Positions 28,094 through 36,884 of a stretch of 64,000 nucleotides of DNA are shown piece after piece. Numbering within the stretch: position 1 is the stretch's first letter; each line of letters begins with the position of its first letter. The notes beneath the pieces were generated by a model that had not been told where the DNA came from, ran no database searches, and worked only from the letters and a program-made list of their open reading frames with translations. Source of the stretch: Pseudomonas fluorescens (lineage in GTDB: Bacteria > Pseudomonadota > Gammaproteobacteria > Pseudomonadales > Pseudomonadaceae). Position numbers and translations under genes: made by a program. The stretch is from the NCBI RefSeq assembly GCF_000802965.1, contig NZ_JSAK01000008.1:124001-188000 (forward strand). Direction: 5' to 3'.

Positions 28094-28109
28094 CTATCAG
28101 TTCTGCTAG
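28094..28109 (-). promoter_or_regulatory. 16-bp near-palindrome upstream of orphan RHS gene 3
   Basis: In gene orientation it reads CTAGCAG-AA-CTGATAG, the same core as the elements at 6560 and 9972. It lies 135 bases before the ATG at 27958. Confidence 0.6.
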
Positions 28110-28135
28110 GGGTCCGCCCGTTACGGAGCCTCCCG

Positions 28136-28702
28136 CTAAGGCCGATACATCAAATAAGCCTCACCCGTGACCCGAATCATCGGATGCGGCGTGATCTGGC
28201 AAGTATCGACAATACGAAAACCATGACGCTCATAGAAACGCCGAGCACCGGTGTTGGCGGCATAGTCGATCAGGCTCAGGCCATTGAGCCCGAGCTGGCT
28301 GGCGCGGTCGTAAGCGTAGGCAAGGAACTGCTTGCCCAGCCCCTGATTTCGCCAGCCCTCGTGCAGTGCCAGGCTGGAAATGTAGAGTGTGTCCGGGATT
28401 TCCATCTTGGCATACGGCGCCAGCACCGGATCGGTCACCGGCGCTGCAAACGGGTCGTGACGCATCACGTAACTGTGCAGCATGCCTATGATGTTCCCGC
28501 CCGCCTCGGCGATCAGGCAGTTCTGCCAGGAGAAATCCACACCGTCACGGGCATAACGGAGGGCGCCGACGTCCAATAGCTCCTGGCCGGGCTCGGCCAT
28601 CTGGCTCCAGATGTAATCCGCAGCACCCTCCGATGAAATCTGGAACAACCGCGCAATCTCTCGCGCATCCGCGCGCACTGCCGAGCGAAATTCAACTGCC
28701 AT
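28136..28702 (-). CDS. GNAT family N-acetyltransferase
   Basis: A 188-residue acetyltransferase. The fold opens with VEFRSAVRADAREIARLFQ, has the central strand AEAGGNIIGMLHSYV, the acetyl-CoA loop region EGWRNQGLGKQFLAYAYDRA (Q/R-x2-G-x-G/A-like) and the GARRFYERHGFRIV motif near the C-terminus. It would acetylate a small molecule or protein amine; the acceptor is unknown. Start 28702 has AAGGAAAAGC just upstream. It lies downstream of the etfB gene on the same strand but is separated by a REPIN, so it may not belong to that operon. Confidence 0.88.
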   Translation of the reverse strand: MAVEFRSAVRADAREIARLFQISSEGAADYIWSQMAEPGQELLDVGALRYARDGVDFSWQNCLIAEAGGNIIGMLHSYVMRHDPFAAPVTDPVLAPYAKMEIPDTLYISSLALHEGWRNQGLGKQFLAYAYDRASQLGLNGLSLIDYAANTGARRFYERHGFRIVDTCQITPHPMIRVTGEAYLMYRP

Positions 28703-28746
28703 TGCTTTTCCTTGTGGGATTGCTCGCGGTAACAAGCCAACCTCAA

Positions 28747-28831
28747 TGCAGGAGCTGCCGAAGGCTGCGATCCTTTGATCTTGCTTTTAAAAATCAAAGT
28801 CAAAAGATCGCAGCCTTCGGCAGCTCCTACA
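28747..28831. repeat. REPIN, GCTGCCGAAGGC family
   Basis: Inverted arms GGAGCTGCCGAAGGCTGCGA and its complement with inner GATCTTG/CAAAGTC arms, at the end of the etfB gene. Confidence 0.88.
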
Positions 28832-28837
28832 AAAGCA

Positions 28838-29608
28838 TCAGCGGACCACGCCTTCTTCGATCAGCAGTTTGAGGATGGCCTCGGCCCCGGCTTGCGCCGT
28901 CACGTTTTTAAGCACTTGTCCGCCACCGCCACTGGCTTTCGCCGTCGCCGCTTTCATTCGATCGGCGCCGCTCTTGGCCTTGATCACCTTCAAGCGTTTA
29001 GGCCGTGGTTTTGCTGGTTGCAGCGTGGCGACCGCCAGCAGTTCATCGTCGACGATTTCCACCTCATCGGCCTGCAACACCCCCCGTCGGGCCGGACCGT
29101 AGGCGCTCTGCCGAGGCTTGGGCGCTGCGTTATCCACAGTCGCGAGGAACGGCAAACGAACCTTCAAGCGACGGCGCTGACCACGGGGCAAGGCTTGCAG
29201 CACCAGCGCCGAAGCGCCGTCGATGGACTCAACCTGTGCCAGCCCCACCACCAGCGGCCAACCCAGACTTTCCGCCAACAGGAACGGCAACATGCCCGAG
29301 CCTTCACCGGTTTCCGCCTGGCTGCCGGTCAGCACCACTTGTGCCCCGGCATCACGCAAATACGCGGTCAACGCCGGCAACGCATCGGCGCCCTCCGGTT
29401 GTTCCAGCACGTGCAACTGCTCAAGCCCCATGCCCAGATAAGCGCGCAACGCAGGCTCGGCGACGTCGCCGGCATGCAGCACCTGCAAGTTATCCCCAGC
29501 CAGTTGCAGACCCAGCTCCACCGCCCTCGCATCCTGTTCCGCGCGACGTGGCCGGCCGGAAGTCGGGTGGGCACCAATGGACACCAGGCTGATGATTTTC
29601 GTGCTCAT
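28838..29608 (-). CDS. etfB: Electron transfer flavoprotein beta-type subunit of the dimethylglycine operon
   Basis: A 256-residue ETF-beta homologue. Recognisable parts are QDARAVELGLQLAGDNLQVL, LTGSQAETGEGSGMLPFLLA (the ETF-beta TGxQ...G.. region) and PRGQRRRLKVRLPFLATVDN. A Lys/Ala-rich segment (KRLKVIKAKSGADRMKAATA) precedes the end. With EtfA it would accept electrons from DgcAB during dimethylglycine oxidation and pass them to ETF-quinone oxidoreductase. It is the last gene of the dgc operon, 15 bases after etfA. It is diverged from housekeeping EtfB. Confidence 0.85.
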   Translation of the reverse strand: MSTKIISLVSIGAHPTSGRPRRAEQDARAVELGLQLAGDNLQVLHAGDVAEPALRAYLGMGLEQLHVLEQPEGADALPALTAYLRDAGAQVVLTGSQAETGEGSGMLPFLLAESLGWPLVVGLAQVESIDGASALVLQALPRGQRRRLKVRLPFLATVDNAAPKPRQSAYGPARRGVLQADEVEIVDDELLAVATLQPAKPRPKRLKVIKAKSGADRMKAATAKASGGGGQVLKNVTAQAGAEAILKLLIEEGVVR

Positions 29609-29623
29609 AACCCTTTCCTTCCC

Positions 29624-30844
29624 TTAAGCCGCATCGCGCTTGGCGTCGTTGCGGTAAGCCGCTACCGCATCGATCAAGGCTTGAAGAATCTCGGCGCTTT
29701 CGCCGATCACCGACAGGTCGGCCCGTTTGATCATGTCGCAGCCAGGGTCGAGGTTGATCGCCACCACCTTGTCGCAGGCACCGATGCCTTGCAGGTGCTG
29801 GATCGCCCCGGAAATCCCCACCGCCACATAGACGCGAGCGGTGACCCAGGTGCCGGAGGCGCCGACCTGACGATCGCGAGCCATGAAGCCGTCGTCCACC
29901 GCCACGCGGGACGCACCTTCGGTGGCGCCCAACGCTTCAGCCGTTCTGTGGAAAAGTCCCCAGTCCTTGACCCCGTTCCCGCCAGAGAAAATGAACTCGG
30001 CTTCGGCCATCGGAATCGCCGCCGGATCCACCGCCACCGCGCCCAGATCCTCAATGCGCGACAAGCTGCGCGCTACGGCTGTGGATAACTCCACCGGCAA
30101 GGCTTCGTGTCGGGTTTCGCTGACGGGTTCGGCACATTCGACGGCAGCCAGAATCAGCCGAGCGACCGGGCGGGCCAGGTCTTGCAAACCGGCACCAGCA
30201 CGGCCGATGCACTCTTCATCTTTGACCTGCCAGACCCGCGTAGCCGGACGTTCGCCCAGGGCCGAGGCAAAGCGTCGACCGAGTTCGCCGCCACCGGTGC
30301 GGCTGTCAGGGAGCAACCAGTGACGTGGACTGAACTGGTTATCCACAGCCCGCAAGCCCTGGACCCGTTGCTCCGGTGCATAACCACTGAATTCCTCGCC
30401 TTCCAGCACCAGCAAGCGGTCGACGCCAGCGGTCGCGAAGGCGCTCTCTTTGTGTTCGCCGAAGACCACGGCCAACACCGCGCCGTCGTTGCCAGCCAAT
30501 TGATGAGCCAGACCGAGCAAGTCACGGTCGTGGCTGCTCAAGCGGCCACCGACCATGTCCGGAACGACGCTGATGTAGAAGGCTGGTGCGGGCACTTGAT
30601 GCAATGGCAACTGCACTTCGACGGCGGCCGAGCGTTTGCTCGTGCCGCCCTGCTGAGCGCCACTGCGGTCTATGCGTTTAATGCCGTTGGGACCGATAAA
30701 ACCGATGCCATGGGGATTCTTGCGGATGACGCCGTTCGGTCCCATCCAGCTGTGCTGCGCCGGTTGCATGGCCGCGTGCAGCGGATGCAGGCGGTTACGG
30801 GCGATCCATTCGGCGCGGGGGTCGCGGCGGATAATGTCGCTCAT
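29624..30844 (-). CDS. etfA: Electron transfer flavoprotein alpha-type subunit of the dimethylglycine operon
   Basis: A 406-residue ETF-alpha homologue, longer than the usual 310. An extra N-terminal segment of about 75 residues has a repeated GPNG motif (WMGPNGVIRK, GFIGPNGIKRID). The C-terminal FAD domain is clear: VDDGFMARDRQVGASGTWVT, YVAVGISGAIQHLQGIGACD and AINLDPGCDMIKRADLSVIG. It pairs with the following etfB. Its ATG overlaps the dgcB stop (TCAT on the plus strand at 30841-30844 next to TCA at 30844), so the two are coupled. Confidence 0.88.
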   Translation of the reverse strand: MSDIIRRDPRAEWIARNRLHPLHAAMQPAQHSWMGPNGVIRKNPHGIGFIGPNGIKRIDRSGAQQGGTSKRSAAVEVQLPLHQVPAPAFYISVVPDMVGGRLSSHDRDLLGLAHQLAGNDGAVLAVVFGEHKESAFATAGVDRLLVLEGEEFSGYAPEQRVQGLRAVDNQFSPRHWLLPDSRTGGGELGRRFASALGERPATRVWQVKDEECIGRAGAGLQDLARPVARLILAAVECAEPVSETRHEALPVELSTAVARSLSRIEDLGAVAVDPAAIPMAEAEFIFSGGNGVKDWGLFHRTAEALGATEGASRVAVDDGFMARDRQVGASGTWVTARVYVAVGISGAIQHLQGIGACDKVVAINLDPGCDMIKRADLSVIGESAEILQALIDAVAAYRNDAKRDAA

Positions 30845-32790
30845 CAGTGCACCTCCGCAGGTTCACGTTTGGCCGGGGTGGTCGACTTCGGCGCTTCGTC
30901 TTCGAGCAACGCGTCGGCCACCAGTTCGGCGATGTCCTTGATCAGTGGCCGAGGTTCGACCACGCCTTCGAGCATCGCCGTGCACTGTGGACAACCCACG
31001 GCCACCAGTTCGGCGCCGGTCTCGCGGATGTCTTCCATGCGCATGTCGGGGATCCGTTGCTTGCCCGGGATGTCGGTGATCGGCGCACCGCCACCACCGC
31101 CGCAGCAGCGCGAACGGAATCCGGAGCGTTGCATCTCTTTCACTTCGATCCCGAGTGCGCGCAGTACTTCGCGCGGTGCCTCGTACTCGCCGTTGTAGCG
31201 GCCGAGGTAGCACGGGTCGTGATAGGTCACGCTGTTGCCTTTGTGTTGGCCGAGGTTCAATGCGCCGGCACCGATGATTTCCGCCATGTAGGTGCTGTGG
31301 TGCTGCACCAGGTAGTTGCCATCGAATGCGCCATATTCGTTTTTCAGCACGTGGAAGCTGTGCGGATCGCAAGTGACGATGCGGTTGAAGCTGTATTTGG
31401 CCAGGGTCTGGATGTTGCGCTTGGCCAGCAACTGGAAAGTCGCTTCGTCGCCCAGGCGTCGGGCCACGTCACCGCTGTCACGCTCTTCCAGGCCGAGTAC
31501 CGCGAAGTCGACCTTTGCTGCTTTCAGCACTTTGACGAAGGCGCGCAGGGTGCGCTGGTTGCGCATGTCGAAGGCGCCGTCGCCGACCCAGAACAGCACG
31601 TCGACGGATTTCTTCTCACTCATCAGGTTGAGGTTCAGGTCCGCCGCCCAGTTCATCCGTCCGCCCGGTGCGAAACCGCCCGGGTTGTCGGTAGCGATCA
31701 AGTTCTCCAGAACTTCCGCGCCCTTGTTCGGTGTGGCGCCTTTTTCCAGAGTCAGATGGCGGCGCATGTCGACGATGGCATCGACGTGCTCGATCATCAT
31801 CGGGCATTCCTCGACGCAGGCGCGGCACGTGGTGCACGACCACAGCGTCTCGGCATCCACCAGACCATTGACGATCGGCTGATGCGGGTTGCCCGCGTGT
31901 TCGCCGATTGGCTTGCCGGGATACGGACTGCCGGCGAACTTGGCGTCGGTGCCACCGGCGAGGCCGACGACCATGTCCTGAATCAGTTTTTTCGGATTCA
32001 ACGGCTGGCCGGCGGCGAAGGCCGGGCATGCCGCTTCGCATTTACCGCACTGCACGCAGGCGTCGAAACCGAGCAGCTGGTTCCAGGTGAAATCCTTGGG
32101 TTTTTCCACGCCCAGCGGTGCGCTCGGGTCATTCAGGTCCAGCGGTTTCAAACCGGTGGAACGGCCACCGCCAAAGCGCTCGGCGCGACGGTGCCAGGCC
32201 AGGTGCAGGGCACCGGCGAAGGCGTGCTTCATCGGCCCGCCCCAGGTCATGCCGAAAAACAGTTCCGACACGCCCCACAGCACGCCAATGCCGAGAATCG
32301 CCGCGACCAGCCAGCCACCGAAGTTTTCCGGCAGGATTCCGGCCACCGGCAGGGTCAACAGGAAGAACGATGCCGAGAACGCCAAAAGACTTTTCGGCAG
32401 GCGCATCCACGGGCCTTTGGACAAACGGCTTGGTGGGTTGCGCCGACGCAGGTACATAAAGATCGCACCGACGAACATCACCGCCGACATCAGCAGCAAC
32501 GCGTAACCGAGGATGCGGTTATGCAGGCCGAAACCGTGCACCAGGATCGCCAGCACAATCGACGCCACCGCACCGCCCGCCGTGGCGACGTGGGTGTTGG
32601 CGATGTACTTGTCCCGCGCGACCACGTGGTGCAAGTCGACCATGTAACGCTTGGGCATGGCGAACAGGCCGCCGATCAGGTCGACCTTCGAGGCCCGGCC
32701 CCGGCGCCACATGGCTACCCGCCGCAACGCGCCGAGAACCGCAAGGCCCAGGGCAGCGAACAACAGGATTGGAAGAAGGGTGTTCAACAT
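30844..32790 (-). CDS. dgcB: Dimethylglycine catabolism iron-sulfur membrane protein DgcB
   Basis: A 648-residue protein. The first 210 residues hold about five membrane helices (LLPILLFAALGLAVLGALRR, SIVLAILVHGFGLHNRILGY, GGWLVAAILGIGVLWGVSEL). Two 4Fe-4S motifs follow (CVQCGKCEAACPAF and CTTCRACVEECP), then two cysteine-rich CCG-type domains (HDPCYLGRYNGEY, SRCCGGGGGAPI, VGCPQCTAML). This is the heterodisulfide-reductase-like architecture. It links DgcA oxidation of dimethylglycine to the membrane electron chain. The start at 32790 avoids a 35-residue extension made of REP DNA. A REPIN separates it from dgcA. Confidence 0.95.
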   Translation of the reverse strand: MLNTLLPILLFAALGLAVLGALRRVAMWRRGRASKVDLIGGLFAMPKRYMVDLHHVVARDKYIANTHVATAGGAVASIVLAILVHGFGLHNRILGYALLLMSAVMFVGAIFMYLRRRNPPSRLSKGPWMRLPKSLLAFSASFFLLTLPVAGILPENFGGWLVAAILGIGVLWGVSELFFGMTWGGPMKHAFAGALHLAWHRRAERFGGGRSTGLKPLDLNDPSAPLGVEKPKDFTWNQLLGFDACVQCGKCEAACPAFAAGQPLNPKKLIQDMVVGLAGGTDAKFAGSPYPGKPIGEHAGNPHQPIVNGLVDAETLWSCTTCRACVEECPMMIEHVDAIVDMRRHLTLEKGATPNKGAEVLENLIATDNPGGFAPGGRMNWAADLNLNLMSEKKSVDVLFWVGDGAFDMRNQRTLRAFVKVLKAAKVDFAVLGLEERDSGDVARRLGDEATFQLLAKRNIQTLAKYSFNRIVTCDPHSFHVLKNEYGAFDGNYLVQHHSTYMAEIIGAGALNLGQHKGNSVTYHDPCYLGRYNGEYEAPREVLRALGIEVKEMQRSGFRSRCCGGGGGAPITDIPGKQRIPDMRMEDIRETGAELVAVGCPQCTAMLEGVVEPRPLIKDIAELVADALLEDEAPKSTTPAKREPAEVH

Positions 32791-32850
32791 AGGTGTTGCT
32801 CCCAAAGACCGCAGGGTCGTGTGCGTGCCGGTAAGAGCAACGCACCTACT

Positions 32851-32983
32851 TGTGGCGTGGGAGCTTGCTCCCGCTGGAGCGCGGAGCGCTCCCAAAACAG
32901 CCGCAGTTGCATATCTGATGCACCTCGACTGCAGGTTTTGGGGCCGCTTCGCAACCCAGCGGGAGCAAGCTCCCTCGCCACAG
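32851..32983. repeat. REPIN, GAGGGAGCTTGCTCCC family, between dgcA and dgcB
   Basis: Inverted arms TGTGGCGTGGGAGCTTGCTC and GAGCAAGCTCCCTCGCCACA flank about 95 bases with inner GCGGAGCGCTCCC and GGGCCGCTTCGCAACCC. Confidence 0.9.
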
Positions 32984-33000
32984 GTGATGGTGGTTATCCG

Positions 33001-35061
33001 CTAGAAATCCTTGCACAACCGCAACGCGTCGTAGATGGCCGCGTGCACGTTGCGCTGGGCCACGCAGTCGCCGATGCGGAACAGCAGGTAGCCGTCACCG
33101 CTCTGCTCAAGGCATGGCTGCGGCTTGATCGCGAACAAGGCTTCGACGTCGATCTGGCCTTTGTTGCGCGAGCCTTCCTTCATCGCGTAGTAGATTTCCT
33201 CGTCCGGGCGCACACCGTTTTCGATGACCACCTGGTCCACCACCCGCTCCTCTTTGGCGCCGGTGTATTCGTTCTCCAGCACCGCCACCAGCTTGTCGCC
33301 TTCGCGGTAGACCTTCTCCAGCATCATGTCGCCGGTCATGATCACTTCTTTCGGGTACATGCTGCGGTAGTAAGTCGGGAACGACGTACCGCCAATCGCC
33401 ACGCCCGGCTTGATGTCATCGGTGACGATCTCGACCTGGCTGCCCTTGTCGGCGATGAAGTCGGCGGTGGACATGCCGGTAAATTCGCAGATGGTGTCGT
33501 AGACCAGCACGTTCTTGCCCGGTGCAACCTTGCCGTCGAGGATGTCCCAGCTGCTGACCACCAGGCCTTCAGCCGCGCCCCAGTGTTCGTTCTGCTCGAT
33601 GAACGGATGACCGCCGACAGCCAGCACCACCACGTCCGGACGCAGGTCCATGATGGTCGGCGCATCCGCCGCAGTACCCAGGCGCAGGTCGACTTTCAGG
33701 CGCGCCAGTTCCAGCTGATACCAGCGGGTGATACCGGCGATCTGGTCCCGTTGCGGCGCTTTCGAAGCGGTGGTGATCTGCCCGCCGATGAATTCTTTCT
33801 TCTCGAACAGCGTCACGTCGTGGCCACGTTCAGCAGCAACGCGAGCCGCTTCCATCCCCGCAGGACCGGCACCCACGACCACCACTTTGCGCTTCACGCC
33901 GGTGGTTTTTTCGATGATGTGCGGCAGACCCATGTATTCACGGGAAGTCGCGGCGTTCTGGATGCACAGCACATCCAGACCTTGATATTGACGGTCGATG
34001 CAGTAGTTGGCGCCGACGCACTGCTTGATCTGGTCGATCTGGCCCATCTTGATCTTGGCGATCAGGTGCGGGTCGGCGATGTGCGCACGGGTCATGCCGA
34101 CCATGTCGACGTAGCCGCCTTCCAGAATACGCGTGGCCTGGTTCGGGTCCTTGATGTTCTGCGCGTGCAGCACCGGAACCTTGACCACTTCCTTGATGCC
34201 GGCAGCCAAGTGCAGAAACGGCTCCGGTGGATAACTCATGTTCGGAATCACGTTGGCCAGGGTGTTGTGGGTATCGCAACCCGAGCCCACGACGCCGAGG
34301 AAATCGAGCATGCCGGTGTCGTCGTAATACTTGGCGATCTGCTTCATGTCTTCATGGGACAGACCATCCGGGTGGAACTCGTCACCACAGATACGCATGC
34401 CCACGCAGAAATCGTCACCAACCTCGGCGCGCACGGCTTTCAACACTTCCAGACCGAACTTCATGCGGCCTTCGAAACTGCCGCCCCACTCGTCGGTACG
34501 CTTGTTGACCCGCGGGCTCCAGAACTGGTCGATCATGTGCTGGTGCACCGCCGACAGTTCGACGCCGTCCAGGCCACCGGCCTTGGCGCGGCGGGCCGCT
34601 TGAGCGTAGTTGCCGATCACCCGCCAGATCTCTTCCGGCTCGATGGTTTTGCAAGTGGCACGGTGCACCGGCTCGCGCACACCGGACGGCGACATCAGCG
34701 TCGGCCAGTTGAAGCCGTCCCAACGGGAGCGACGGCCCATGTGGGTAATCTGGATCATGATCTTGGCGCCGTGCTTGTGCATGGCATCGGCCAGATTCTG
34801 GAAGTGCGGAATGATCCGGTCGGTGGACAGGTTCACCGAGCTCCACCATTCCTGCGGGCTGTCGATGGCTACCACGGACGAGCCGCCGCAGATCGCCAGG
34901 CCGATCCCGCCCTTGGCCTTCTCTTCGTAATACTTGACGTACCGGTCGGTGGTCATGCCGCCGTCGGTCGCGTAGACCTCGGCGTGCGCGGTGCTGAGCA
35001 CGCGGTTGCGGATGGTCAGTTTGCCGATCTGGATCGGCTGGAACATTGCTTCGAAAGCCAT
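33001..35061 (-). CDS. dgcA: Dimethylglycine dehydrogenase-type flavoprotein DgcA
   Basis: A 686-residue enzyme. The N-terminal TIM barrel of the old-yellow-enzyme type (residues 1-370) starts FQPIQIGKLTIRNRVLSTAH and binds FMN; cysteines in CVGANYCIDRQYQGLDVLCI mark the 4Fe-4S cluster. The C-terminal half has an FAD/NAD fold (VVVVGAGPAGMEAARVAAER near residue 390). It demethylates dimethylglycine to sarcosine. It is preceded by the DUF5943 gene 15 bases away and followed by a REPIN and dgcB. Confidence 0.95.
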   Translation of the reverse strand: MAFEAMFQPIQIGKLTIRNRVLSTAHAEVYATDGGMTTDRYVKYYEEKAKGGIGLAICGGSSVVAIDSPQEWWSSVNLSTDRIIPHFQNLADAMHKHGAKIMIQITHMGRRSRWDGFNWPTLMSPSGVREPVHRATCKTIEPEEIWRVIGNYAQAARRAKAGGLDGVELSAVHQHMIDQFWSPRVNKRTDEWGGSFEGRMKFGLEVLKAVRAEVGDDFCVGMRICGDEFHPDGLSHEDMKQIAKYYDDTGMLDFLGVVGSGCDTHNTLANVIPNMSYPPEPFLHLAAGIKEVVKVPVLHAQNIKDPNQATRILEGGYVDMVGMTRAHIADPHLIAKIKMGQIDQIKQCVGANYCIDRQYQGLDVLCIQNAATSREYMGLPHIIEKTTGVKRKVVVVGAGPAGMEAARVAAERGHDVTLFEKKEFIGGQITTASKAPQRDQIAGITRWYQLELARLKVDLRLGTAADAPTIMDLRPDVVVLAVGGHPFIEQNEHWGAAEGLVVSSWDILDGKVAPGKNVLVYDTICEFTGMSTADFIADKGSQVEIVTDDIKPGVAIGGTSFPTYYRSMYPKEVIMTGDMMLEKVYREGDKLVAVLENEYTGAKEERVVDQVVIENGVRPDEEIYYAMKEGSRNKGQIDVEALFAIKPQPCLEQSGDGYLLFRIGDCVAQRNVHAAIYDALRLCKDF

Positions 35062-35076
35062 GGCGGGTTCCTCGAC

Positions 35077-35607
35077 TTACAACGGCTTGACGATGAACAA
35101 GCCGTCTTCGTGGCCCTCTTCGGAGCCACCGTAGACTTGCTCGGCCACGGTGCGAATCTGGCTGCCGCGAGCGGCGAGGATCTGGTCCATCGCGCCGGCA
35201 AACCAGCCGGTGAACATGTAATCAACCTTGCGCCCGACCTTGCCGTACACGTACACGAACGCCGAGTGTTCGAGCTTGACGCTGGCGGTACCTTTGTCGA
35301 GGTCGATGTCCTGGATCTTGAACAGGCCCCAGCCGCGTTGCGACAGACGCTTCATGTAGTGCTCGAACACCGCAACGCCTTCCAGGCCGTGGCATTCGGC
35401 TTCTTTTTCACACCAGTGCCAGGCGGACTTGTAGCCGGCCTTGTAGAGGATGTCAGCGTAGGCTTCGGCGCCCAGCACTTCCTCGATGCCCATGTGGTTG
35501 TTGACGAAGAAATGGCGCGGTACGTACAGCATCGGCAGGGCGTCGGAGGTCCAGACACCGGTTTCGCTGTCGACTTCGATAGGCAATTGCGGGGCGATCT
35601 TGGCCAT
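35077..35607 (-). CDS. DUF5943 protein of the dgc operon
   Basis: A 176-residue protein found between the M19 dipeptidase and dgcA, the same place as in P. aeruginosa. The sequence has YVPRHFFVNNHMGIEEVLGA, WCEKEAECHGLEGVAVFEHY and VDYMFTGWFAGAMDQILAAR, resembling the 4-vinyl-reductase/heme-NO-type sensor fold used for small ligand binding, but no catalytic residue is clear. Its steady position suggests a role in assembling or regulating DgcAB, which is inferred from context only. Confidence 0.85.
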   Translation of the reverse strand: MAKIAPQLPIEVDSETGVWTSDALPMLYVPRHFFVNNHMGIEEVLGAEAYADILYKAGYKSAWHWCEKEAECHGLEGVAVFEHYMKRLSQRGWGLFKIQDIDLDKGTASVKLEHSAFVYVYGKVGRKVDYMFTGWFAGAMDQILAARGSQIRTVAEQVYGGSEEGHEDGLFIVKPL

Positions 35608-35640
35608 GGAAACTTAACTCCAGAAAAATTTTGGTGTTGC

Positions 35641-35662
35641 CCCCGGCACGGACGGCCGGGGG
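35641..35662 (-). other. GC-rich hairpin between the M19 gene and the DUF5943 gene
   Basis: CCCCGGC and GCCGGGG arms around a short ACGGAC-type loop give a strong stem in the 78-base gap inside the operon. On the minus strand a CAACACCAAAATTTTT stretch follows, so it could act as a partial terminator or processing site. Confidence 0.45.
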
Positions 35663-35685
35663 AAAGGATTCAGAAGTGCGGCGGC

Positions 35686-36663
35686 TTATTCGCCCCAGAC
35701 GTCTTTCAAAACATTGACCCAGTTCTCGCCCATGATCTTGCGCACCACACGCTCGGAATGGCCGCGCTTGAGCAGGGTTTCGGTCAGGTTCGGGAACTCG
35801 CCGACGGTGCGGATGCCCAGCGGGTTGATGATCTTGCCGAAGCTGGTCAGGCGGCGGGCATAGCCCTTGTCGTGGGTCAGGTATTCGAAGAAGTCCTGGC
35901 CGTGGCCCTGGGTGAAGTCGGTGCCGATGCCGATGGCGTCTTCGCCGACGATGTTCATGGTGTATTCGATGGCTTCGGCGTAGTCGTCGATGGTCGAATC
36001 GATGCCCTTGGCGAGGAACGGCGCGAACATGGTCACGCCGACGAAACCGCCGTGGTCGGCGATGAACTTCAGTTCTTCATCGGACTTGTTGCGCGGGTGG
36101 ATTTTCAGGCCCGACGGCAGGCAGTGGGAGTAGCACACCGGCTTCTTCGATTCGAGGATGACTTCTTCGGAAGTCTTGGAACCGACATGGGACAGGTCGC
36201 ACATCACGCCAACGCGGTTCATCTCGGCGACGATTTCACGACCGAAGCCCGACAGACCGCCGTCGCGCTCGTAGCAACCGGTGCCGACCAGGTTCTGGGT
36301 GTTGTAGCACATCTGCACGATACCGACGCCCAGCTGCTTGAACACCTCGACGTAGCCGATCTGGTCTTCAAACGCGTGGGCGTTCTGGAAGCCGAAGAGG
36401 ATGCCGGTCTTGCCCTGCTCCTTGGCCTTGCGGATGTCGGCGGTGGTGCGCACCGGAATCACCAGGTCGCTGTTCTCGCGGATCAGTTTCTGGCTGGCGG
36501 CAATGTTGTTGACGGTGGCCTGGAAGCCCTCCCACACCGACACGGTGCAGTTGGCTGCGGTCAGACCGCCCTTGCGCATGTCTTCGAACAGCTCACGGTT
36601 CCACTTGGCAATAATCAGCCCGTCGATAACGATGCTGTCGGCGTGCAATTCGGCTGGGCTCAT
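35686..36663 (-). CDS. M19 family (renal-type) dipeptidase of the dgc operon
   Basis: A 325-residue metallopeptidase-like protein. Metal-binding segments are ADSIVIDGLII near the start (H-x-D variant: HADSIVIDG), the VMCDLSHVGSKTSEEVI segment and the VCYSHC segment, plus IGIGTDFTQGHGQDFFEYLT with an Asp. These match the M19 family, which hydrolyses dipeptides or related amides with two zinc ions. It is the first gene of the dimethylglycine operon. Its substrate in betaine metabolism is unknown. No signal peptide is seen, so it should act in the cytoplasm. Confidence 0.88.
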   Translation of the reverse strand: MSPAELHADSIVIDGLIIAKWNRELFEDMRKGGLTAANCTVSVWEGFQATVNNIAASQKLIRENSDLVIPVRTTADIRKAKEQGKTGILFGFQNAHAFEDQIGYVEVFKQLGVGIVQMCYNTQNLVGTGCYERDGGLSGFGREIVAEMNRVGVMCDLSHVGSKTSEEVILESKKPVCYSHCLPSGLKIHPRNKSDEELKFIADHGGFVGVTMFAPFLAKGIDSTIDDYAEAIEYTMNIVGEDAIGIGTDFTQGHGQDFFEYLTHDKGYARRLTSFGKIINPLGIRTVGEFPNLTETLLKRGHSERVVRKIMGENWVNVLKDVWGE

Positions 36664-36742
36664 CAGGCTGTCCCCTTATTAGCGATTCATGCGCCGAATC
36701 GTCTGCCGGCGCTTTGGGGCCAGCATATGCCTGAGCACCGGG

Positions 36743-36795
36743 GCGACCGGGTGCAAAAACGACAGGGGGTTTGCCGAAAGCGTCAATCTGCGACA
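36743..36795 (-). promoter_or_regulatory. GTCGC/GTCGT half-sites upstream of the dgc operon
   Basis: On the minus strand TTGTCGCAGATTGACG (RC of 36781-36796) contains TGTCGCAGAT, identical to the gbcA/gbcB site. CTGTCGTTTTTGCAC and GGTCGCCC follow toward the gene. They are candidates for GbdR control, which is known for this operon in P. aeruginosa. Confidence 0.4.
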
Positions 36796-36884
36796 AAGGG
36801 TCGTCGCCGGGCGCAATCAGCGCCCTGTTCAAGGCCCCGCGCTTGGGCCAGAATTCGCCGCATTACTAAATTTGGGGCGATGTA

